DNA of 64,000 bases from Taxillus chinensis (taxonomy: Eukaryota; Streptophyta; Magnoliopsida; Santalales; Loranthaceae): positions 15,884,309 through 15,948,308 of the forward strand of contig CM042086.1 in assembly GCA_023512835.1 (NCBI GenBank). Direction: 5' to 3'. Below the pieces are notes generated by a model, which worked only from the letters and a program-made list of their open reading frames with translations, ran no database searches and had not been told where the DNA came from. The position numbers and the translations under genes are program-made. Of the stretch, positions 55,418-64,000 are shown piece by piece; within the stretch, counting starts at the first letter, position 1, and each line of letters begins with the position of its first letter.

Positions 55418-58400
55418 GAATTTGTTCTGTGCCATTGTGAAGGTGTCTTGAAGCTTATTAATGCTCTACTCCATTGAACACTTATTTTAATTTTCAGCAT
55501 TGTGATGATTCACCATTGCTACTACTATTTGTGTTGCCTTAGGCAATCTGTTAATTTCCAATTATGGATCACGGTACTATTTGGATGACTTATGGTTTAG
55601 CTCAATTCTCTTTCTTTCCGTCTCATGTATCTTTAATATGGATCTTCCTCTTCCTTTTTCTTTTTTTTTAAATCTTCGAGATGTGCTAAGGGCCCACTTT
55701 GGATTATGGTTATGGTTGCTGTAACTGTTTTAAGGCTTCTAGAAAGGTAAAAGACGGGAAAAAACTGTTAATCTACTTCAACTTTAGGCTCAACTTTATC
55801 CATCAAAAAAAAAAAAACTTTAGTCTCAACTGCTGTGTATACTTGTGGATAGATTTTTTTTGTTGCAACTGATATGCTGGGCATATATTTACTCATGATT
55901 TAATTTGAAGAAGAGAAAGATGGCCAGCTTTGAAATCATTTTCAACAACCCTTATTTATCTAGTTTTAACAACCCTTGAAATTTTATGTCCATACCTGCA
56001 GGCTCCTGGATAATTGGCTTGTTGGCTTATTATTTTACATCTTTGAACATTTGGTTAATTTTAAGCTGTTTGTTGCATGACTAATTTTCTATTTCTAGAA
56101 CTGGCTCTCCAAGTTATTCTGAAATTCCAAAACTTACACAATGCCTAGTCCTCTCAGGCCTTTTTGCAGCATTTATGAAATTGGCCTTTTTGATTGTTTT
56201 GACATGTTCAGCATCCTAAATATGTGATTCCTACTTGCCTAATTCTAAAGATAATTTTATAATTGAAAGTTCTGTAGTTCAATAATCAAACTTCTGTTTA
56301 TTGATTGCTATTTTTGGTGTTCCACAACTAGTTCCATTGCGATGATACTGTATTCCATGCTACTTTTATTTGATTGACAATTCGTACAAGCACCTTTGAT
56401 ATGTCTTGAGCTTCAATATTGTTCAAAGCATCAACAATCTATGGTTATAATTCAGACATTTTGATCTGCAATGAGAGAATCCGCTTAATGCTGTATTGAG
56501 ACATTCCCACCTTCTTAATGAACACAAATACGAAGCACGCAGTCATGCACTATGTTTGAGCTTCTGCTTGATTAACAGTTTGTGTGTGCAAGGTTTTAGT
56601 GTACTGAAACCCATAAGATTCTCTCCCCAGTAGCATTGTCTCTCCCTTCTCAAAGGTTGATAGTGGCCCCAGCTTCAACCAGCTCTCTTAGAACTTTGCA
56701 ATTGCTTAATGTTTTTTCTTTTAATGTTTTTAAAAGTTTTGCTCCATAGAAGTGCATTGCTGATATTCCGTCAAGTATAATGCTTCGTATTATGTATGGT
56801 ATGACCTGCTCCATTTTTTTCTCTTAGTAAATGCATTTCTTAAAATTGTTGTACCCGGGAATTGCTTGCTCGATTTTGTAAAATGGCTCTGGAAAGATTC
56901 AATGTGATACAGGAATGCAGTATTGCTTGGTCCTTCGTTTTATTAGTTTTATTTATATAATTATGGAATAGACTAAATCTCACCTATAATAGTTCAATTC
57001 TTTCTTGAAATCCATACTTTTTTTTTCATTAAATTTTTACTTAATTTTTTCTTTTGTTCATCTTTCTTACTACTAATTTTCTCTCCAGATTTGTTTATAG
57101 AACTAAATATCCATAAACACATAATATTTATTTAATATTTACTTGTAAGAAGATGAAAATATTTTAGTCCTTTTGAGAATTCAAATACATTTTAATGCAC
57201 GAAAGTTAAGCTTATTCTTAGCTGGTGCACATAAATATAATACAACTAAAAATCTCTGAACAAATATTAAGTGTTGAACGAGTATAATGGAATTATAACA
57301 ACATTCTCAATAAAGTTTAAGAATCAATGACATAGACAAGTATTTAATTTATAAGATGAAAAAAAATTATAATAGTATCGGTCCAAAATCGTTTACGAAC
57401 ATGCCTAGTAAAACATAAGGTGTGAGGCACTTCAAAAATTATAATAAAATAAATATAAACAAAGCAGTAAAATAATAAAAATAATACATACTAAATAATA
57501 AATACTTAAATATCATAATTAAACATAGTCGATTAAAAATTAGGTATAAAACAAAAAAATATTTATAAAACTTAATAATATATAAGAACATACGCGTGTA
57601 TTATATATACATATATGTACACACATTTTTTTTCTTGCACCTTTTACTTTTTTTTAAAGTTTACCCTTTCATTTTTAATATATAATTATATATCATATTA
57701 AAAATATATATTTAAAATTTATTTAATACATTTTATCAAATAATATTGTTTAATAATAAATAAAATGTTTTTATTACCATAAGTATATAGATTAAAATAC
57801 AACAATATATAATAAATAAAAAGTAATCAATATTGTCTTCTCTTGTTAATTATGATTAATAGGATCTAAATCAATGGACTTTGGCTGATTTTGGTTCATA
57901 TCATGTCCAAAACAAATTTGAACAATTTGAAAACCCCATCCCCAAACAAACTATGATTCATTTTTAAATTGGATTAGCGATTTTACTACTATTGAATATG
58001 TATCAAATATTTATCAGTCAATTTGTTACTTTTGTTTGATTTATATAGTTGCCACCACCTACGAATTAAGAATATGTGTATATTACATTTTATTTTATTC
58101 GAATTTAATATTTTTTAAAATATGAAATAAAATAAAATTTGTATTTAATTTAATATTAATAGAATTTGGAGTGTATAATGCATATATATACACATATATT
58201 TATAAAAATAAAAATAAAGCCATTATAGTAATTTTATGGGACACAATTAGTCTTATAATTGTAATGCTTATTATTGTTGTTTTTATAAAATACACACATT
58301 ATAATATAAATCCATAATTAATTTACTAATTAAATAATTAGATAAATAGTATACATATATTATAAAAAATTAAATAATTAAGTAATGAAGATCATTATAA

Positions 58401-59750
58401 ATACTTGATAAGGGAAAAATGAAGGAATCATACGAGGGATATCTAAATAGGAGGCGAGAGTAATAAGTTACTAAGAAAATTTCCAAAATAGTTTTCTATC
58501 TCCACAAATAGATAATCAAATTAAAAAACACACTTGTCATCACCATCTCTATATTTGAATAATGCTATGGTGCCTTTTTATGTTTTAAGATTACTATTTA
58601 TCCTCTATATTATGTTATAGAATTTCATAACATTATGTCTTGAGCACAATGAAGAAAGTAGAAATGAGAAAAGAGAAAAAGTTAAAATAATTTAATAAAA
58701 ATAAAGACAAAATATATGATAGTATTAGAGTTGAAGTTGTAAAAATAACTTTCAACATTTCAAAAACACTTTACATGTTGAGATAAAATAAATATAGTGA
58801 TTGAGATGCTCTAAAATATGATATGAGTCTCATTCCCTCAACACATATGACTTGTGGGAGAGAGGGGGAGAGAGTGTGCTCGTGTAAAAAGAAATATTTG
58901 TGATACAATAGCAAAGATTGACTGTAACTAAAGTTGGAAAAAAATTCACCAACCTATAATATATGTTTAGTCACATGCAATGCATATGTCCACTTAAGTG
59001 GGAACGTGAAATATACGTGTGTTTTTATTATTACTTTTCATTAAGCGACATATGCATTAATTGCACATGATTGTACAATGTCATAGCTTCAGTTAGATTA
59101 ATTTACCCCAATTTGGATTGAAGTCAATACTTATTTGATTTTATTTATGGTATGTGTGATAGTAGTGAATAGGTTTTACCCATGATTTTTTAAAATTAAG
59201 TCACCTACATTTACTCGTTTTGTATGATATAATATGAAAGAACTTTTTAAATTTAGTTTGAATACATGTATATATCCATACACATACATATATACACACA
59301 AGAAATGACTAATGGAAAATGAAAGAAAAAACTAATTTGCTCCAATAGCAATTTAAAACTATGCTGCGTTGTTGAGTTATTGTGTTTTATCTTATAAAAT
59401 TAAATTATTCATTGAAAAAAATTATAGTTTTGGAGTAGTACGGTGTTATATGGTATTGAAAATTTCCATATATATAATTATAATATTTGTCTTAAGTAAT
59501 ATTAGATTAAGTTTAATGTTTGATTTAAATTTAATACTTAAAGTATGTCTATGGTTTGCATAGCCTTTAATCTTAAATTACTTAAGAATATCCGCAAGGA
59601 GTTCTCTATTGATTAACTCATTTTTTATCTTAAAAAGATATTGTTAAAAAAACTTAGTTAATAACTTTTCATACCACAAAACAATAAGCTCAATAAAATA
59701 TTTAATATTTTATTAATGCATTCTCTTTAATTCTGTATATATTTCATCTC
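55418..59750. other. Long AT-rich intergenic region, no gene seen
   Basis: The HAM 3'UTR occupies the first few hundred bases. Beyond about 57000 the sequence is very AT-rich with stops in every frame. A 64-codon frame at 59369 has biased composition and is not credible. Confidence 0.5.
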
Positions 59751-60029
59751 TTTGTCACAACCATGCTGCTATCACTACCACATTGTCTTCCAACAACAAA
59801 TCTATAGGTTGAGAAAGATGAATGAATATGAGGTAGGACAATCACATCTTTGCCCAAAAATAATTATTGGATATACATCATCTTGTGATTTGTGGGCATC
59901 TGTCTACATGCCACCATTAATAGAAACGTATCAAACATGTACACATTCGTTGTTGACGTGGCCTTCCTTGTCGCTAGGAGCCTGGTGCAAGGTAACTCAA
60001 CATCATGATCACTCAAGTTGTTGTCAGGA

Positions 60030-60290
60030 TAGCCTCGCACTCGTTGAGTCGAGTGAGCCCAAAGCTCATGTTTCGTTCGATCAGGTCTACATAGCTTAAG
60101 AGGATAAAGAAGGCTACTAATGATATTGTTAATGGGACTAGGTGTGTGTGTGTGTTGTCATGACAGCTCGCATTCGTTAAGTCGAGTGAGCTAGAAACTT
60201 ATGTTTTGTTCGACCAAGTATGCATAGCATAAGAGGAGGAAAGATGCTACTGATGTTATTGCTAATGGGTTTAGGAGTGTGTGTCCTAAT
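60030..60290 (+). repeat. Tandem duplication of about 135 bp
   Basis: CTCGCACTCGTTGAGTCGAG ... CATAGCTTAAGAGGATAAAG (60033-60110) recurs as CTCGCATTCGTTAAGTCGAG ... CATAGCATAAGAGGAGGAAA (60167-60243), each followed by a GTGTGTG run. The first copy lies in the end of a 115-codon frame (59752-60099) that I do not recognise. Confidence 0.65.
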
Positions 60291-61025
60291 AAGATGCCAT
60301 GCGAGGTGGAAAGGGGGGGGGGGGGCATGGCAACAATTATTAATAAAATAAGATTTAGTTAGTTATTTTAAGTAGCTAAATTTGATGAAGTTTAGTCCAA
60401 TTCTTATAGTATTAGTGAGTTCAATGTGGGTAATTATTAAATGTTTTAGCTAAATTTTAAATTTGACTGTAGTAAATGCAAATGAGTACATTAGACGTAA
60501 TATTTATTAATTTGGTTAGAGATAGTCTTAAAATGCTAAATTAATAATAAAAAAAAAGGCTGATAATGTGTTTGTTTTTCTATTAATAATAAATATTATT
60601 ACTATTTTAAACACAGGTAACATTTAATTTAAAATAAAAAAACTATTAAACTTATAAACTAAAAATCGGCAGCCTAAAAGTAAAAAAGGATAAACACCGT
60701 ATGTAAAATGTGCGTTATTTTAATTAGTGTTATTTTAATAAATAATAATATTTTATAAAATAAAGAAATCAATAATTATTAGGGTCAATTAAATCCAATG
60801 TCGTCGTTCGTACCAGTCATATCCACCCACAGATCGAGGCTTAATTAAGTGATTTTTCCACGGTAGTGCGGTTAATTTACAACGAAATAAATTAGTCCCG
60901 CTCACGGAGACGGAGTCAGTCCCAAGCCGCACAAATTCCACGCGACCCAAATGGAGGAATGTGTGTGGCCACTCCTAAAACCAACAAAAAAAAAAAAACA
61001 AAACAAAAAAAAAAACATGTGACCC

Positions 61026-61245
61026 GTACACGTGGCATGAAGAGTGGGACCCATGCTGACCAATTGATCCAGGGTCATCAGAACTACCAAAAGGTGATGG
61101 TCTCCCTTGGATGTATGTGTTCCCATGTGTTGGATGGTCGTCGTTGGGGGACAGGTGAGAAGGACAACAGAGCGTCCGGGTGGGTGGGGTGGGGTGGGGG
61201 ACGCCGATGGGATGAATCGTCGCGGTCGCGTAAATCCACGTGTAC
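61026..61245. promoter_or_regulatory. Inverted pair of G-boxes
   Basis: GTACACGTGG at 61026-61035 and its exact inverse CCACGTGTAC at 61236-61245 both contain the CACGTG core bound by plant bZIP and bHLH factors (ABRE-like ACACGTGG). They lie in a locally GC-rich patch about 1.5 kb upstream of the gene at 62758. A role is not shown. Confidence 0.4.
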
Positions 61246-61399
61246 GAATGGCATACACATTCCAAAAAACAAAATCCCCACCCCCCGGGATTAAACCATT
61301 GCCTTTTTTGGGAGGAAAAAAATAATTCATTCGGTCAACCAGGAAGCCATGCGCATCCAAATAAGAGACCCCACGAGATTCAAAAGGGCGTAGTTATGG

Positions 61400-62480
61400 C
61401 TTAAATGAATCGTTCACGGATAATTTCATATTTAATCTCCTAACAAAAAGCTATTTATATTTGTTATATGAACATTATTGTTATATTCGTGAATATGTTT
61501 ATTGGTTCATAATAAATATTTATGTTTGTTAAAATTATGTATAAAGTAAAAATTAACAGATTAATTAATATGCATAGAAGTTTTTTATTAAATATAATTT
61601 AATGAGTATATTCTTTTATATTATTATTAAATAAAAATATATGTTTTAAATTTATTTTAAAACATATATTTTAAAAGGCATAAGATGGGGTTAGAATGGA
61701 ACATTGAGTGATTTTAAGCTCACGTGGAAATGGATCGGGTCAAAATTATTATTCTTCAATATAAAATATTGTTTGAATGAGCAAGATTAGCATGATTATA
61801 TGGCATGGATTAGTTACAATCACACAAAATTTGTTGGATCACGTATAAGATAAGAGAGAATTGCCTACGTTGATTTGGCCATTAAGACTTAAGCTAATCG
61901 ATGCACCTATTAAGAGGACATAGAAGATTGATATTGTTAGTATTTTCGCAAGTACATGGATCGGGATAAATGATATAGTGGATTTAAAGTACGTGCTCAA
62001 GAGAATTGATTAAATGAAGAGTTCATTTTTGTAATTCATTGAAATAATTTGGAATTTGATTTTGTTAAGTCGAAAGTTTGTAATTTGTAAATGAAACTAA
62101 CAAATACTATTCTGGATGATTTTATCGGATAATTAAGAATTCGAATTCAATTGATGCAAAACATTCATTCCAATTTATAAACTCATGTTAATTTAAATTT
62201 CTCTTCTTATCTAAAATCAATACTCATGCATGAATTAGCATATCAAGTGATCTAATCATATATAAACCCTAACTTAGGAGACGCGCAACTTATTAAATGC
62301 TTAAGTTGTTTGAGTGTAAATTGACATCACACCAGTCTTAACTTTTTTTTTTTTAGTTTTATTGGAATTAAAACTTTCATTTGGTATGGGATTAATAAAA
62401 TTTTAAAGTGTAATTAAAAGAAGCTTCACTTGTGTGGTGTGGAGAGTTGCCGGTGCAATTATGTAATGTAAAAATAAAAT
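61400..62480. other. Intergenic DNA; second TTCGTGAAT-type repeat piece
   Basis: 61405-61520 has GTTCACGGATAA / TTCGTGAATATGTTTATTGG motifs similar to 9290-9490. No gene is visible. Confidence 0.35.
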
Positions 62481-62757
62481 AAAATTTGTGCATACCCATA
62501 TTTAATGCTATTTTTAGTGGCTACATATGTATCATGCTATTTTTAGTGGCAACTCAAGCATTGCATGCTAAATCCCCGACCCTAGTGTTGTACAAGGAAT
62601 TTTGTTGGTATTTAGCCGAGGCGATTGTTTTGGGCCCAGCCCAATACGAAGCAGAGAAGGCGATTGTTTTGGGCCTGGCCCAAAACGAAGAATCTGATCG
62701 TTTCTCAAGTATCGTTTCCCAACCGAAACAAAGAAGGCGATCGCTCTATCGCAAAAA

Positions 62758-63150
62758 ATGTGGGAAGGAGATCTCACCGAGTCGGAAAAGGAAGAAAATG
62801 ATTCGGACTCAAGCGCAAGCGAGCGGAAGAAGAATAAGATGACAGCATACGAGGAGCAGAGGTTGTCCAGAATCAGAGAGAACCAAGCCAGATTGCAGGC
62901 TCTGGGTCTGCCCAAAATGGCCTCTTCTTTGATGGGTCTGCGTCAAAATGAGAGCAAGAAGACGAGCCTGAGAAAAGGGAAGGCAAAAATGGTGGAGGAC
63001 GAAGACTACAGACCGCTTGTTGGAGAAGTGGATGGTTCGAGTTCTTCAAGTGTAGGAGATGACAACGATGACGATGAAGATGATGAGTTTGTGGGTAGTG
63101 AGAAATATGGGTCTCGTTCTGCGAAGATGGTTGGTGATCTACACTGTGTT
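62758..63150 (+). CDS. First exon of an unrecognised acidic/basic low-complexity protein; gene runs off the window
   Basis: The ATG at 62758 opens MWEGDLTESEKEENDSDSSA; a second ATG at 62839 gives MTAYEEQRLSRIRENQARLQ, followed by ALGLPKMASSLMGL. The YEEQR..RI.EN..RL.ALGL pattern resembles the short N-terminal motif of several plant nuclear proteins (some B3-domain proteins have a similar one), but I cannot assign a family. A basic patch (KKTSLRKGKAKM) is followed by a Ser/Asp/Glu-rich stretch (DDNDDDEDDEF). The exon probably ends near 63130 (AAGATG|GTTGGT or close by). A possible next exon begins after TGACTGTCAG at about 63884, reading VNQLIPAVMKHTIHQ. The rest lies beyond the right edge. 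Confidence 0.6.
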
Positions 63151-64000
63151 CTGTTTCTTTATTTCGGTTGTTCATTTATCAGTCGTTACTTCTGATCATG
63201 GGCTATGTTTGATTCTGGGTCCTGTAGAATTGTTATATAATTCTCTCGTTTCTCAACTACGTCGAGAAAAATAAGCTTGCTTCGAAAATCATGAAAACTG
63301 TGTTTAATTCAAAGCAGGCACTCGTTAATTTAATGAGAGTTTTTGGTTGTTTGTGCTGTTCTTAAGATGATTAACGGTTATGTTTTACCTCTTTCCTTGA
63401 TAATTCCTTTGTAGCAGAATAACAAAAACAAAAACAACATGATGTAATATGTTGGTGTATCTGATTTATATTTGATTGATTCTGGTAAGGAGTCGCAGTT
63501 CGATTCAGTAAATATTATATATTTCATTGGTACTAGTGTGTCATTGTAGTTGATGTTTACATTATAGTTTTGAATCACAGCTTGCGCAGTTCGCCCTCTT
63601 TGGTGCAAAGAAAGTTCTACAGTTCTTCTGTTGTGCTTGTGTGTGAGTTTTTGAAACAGGGACGGAGAGAGATTTGATATCATTCATGACTTACATGCCT
63701 GAATTGTTGTATAAAACAAATAAAACCTTGAACTTCCCCTGAATGAGATATGATCACAGCTGTTGTGCCACTGCCCCAAATTTATTGAAAGAAATCCCTA
63801 TATTCCACATATAACATATTGTATAAATCGTGATGAAAAAAAATACCATTCCGTTGTTTTGTTCCTCACTGTATTGACTGTCAGGTCAATCAGCTTATCC
63901 CTGCTGTAATGAAGCACACAATCCACCAAATGTTCTGCATGTGTCTTCACTTTTGGGTATTGAATGCTTTCTGAATTGTTTTGTGTGCACCAACAATTTT

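Noticed and set aside
60902..61360. 152-codon minus-strand ORF
   Set aside because: Composition is low-complexity (Phe run, Pro/His-rich) from a poly-A tract and GC-rich patch; several frames are open at once.
1..64000. CRISPR arrays, operons, phage or bacterial defence systems
   Set aside because: The window is plant nuclear DNA with spliced genes; no regularly spaced repeat array or prokaryotic gene cluster was seen on either strand.

Overview
This window looks like nuclear DNA of a flowering plant, almost certainly a eudicot. It has AT-rich intergenic DNA full of small TIR elements, GT-AG introns, long microsatellites, and plant-only families: a HAM-type GRAS factor with a miR171 site, a GIL1/DUF641 protein, an RGF/GLV peptide precursor, plant arginase and a pectin-pathway UDP-glucuronate epimerase. 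I cannot name the species. All calls come from reading the sequence; no database search was run.

Layout. 1-3123: decayed retroelement DNA with a TATA box and a small ORF. 4000-8940: eRF1 (+), intronless in its coding region, with a UGA-C stop and a 3'UTR intron present as three tandem copies. 10404-13479: tRNA 2'-phosphotransferase (+, 8 exons). 13480-18600: AT-rich DNA with several copies of one MITE family. 18628-19929: UDP-glucuronate 4-epimerase (-). 22384-28603: a large inverted duplication with two near-identical C2H2 zinc-finger/EAR genes arranged head to head. 29366-32289: arginase (-, 6 exons) whose expected start codon is missing. 35479-36942: GIL1-like DUF641 gene (-). 39282-39877: two-exon RGF/GLV/CLEL peptide precursor (-). 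41000-49000: tandem repeats, a broken Ty3/gypsy gag-protease remnant between direct repeats, and runs of poly-G/poly-T that look like assembly artefacts. 50200-52000: isolated fragments of a YTH-domain gene and an ankyrin/PGG gene. 53270-55417: HAM-type GRAS gene (+). 55420-62400: AT-rich intergenic DNA. 62758 to the right edge: first exon of an acidic, unrecognised gene (+).

The genes are unrelated housekeeping and developmental loci; there is no operon-like logic. The most interesting structures are: (1) the eRF1 3' end, where a leaky-type stop context plus 3'UTR introns fits the readthrough/NMD autoregulation described for plant eRF1, with the intron triplicated; (2) the palindromic zinc-finger pair, with a second inverted repeat near its centre; (3) the arginase start-codon loss; (4) a MITE family whose insertion site can be read directly because the duplicated eRF1 introns supply the empty site.
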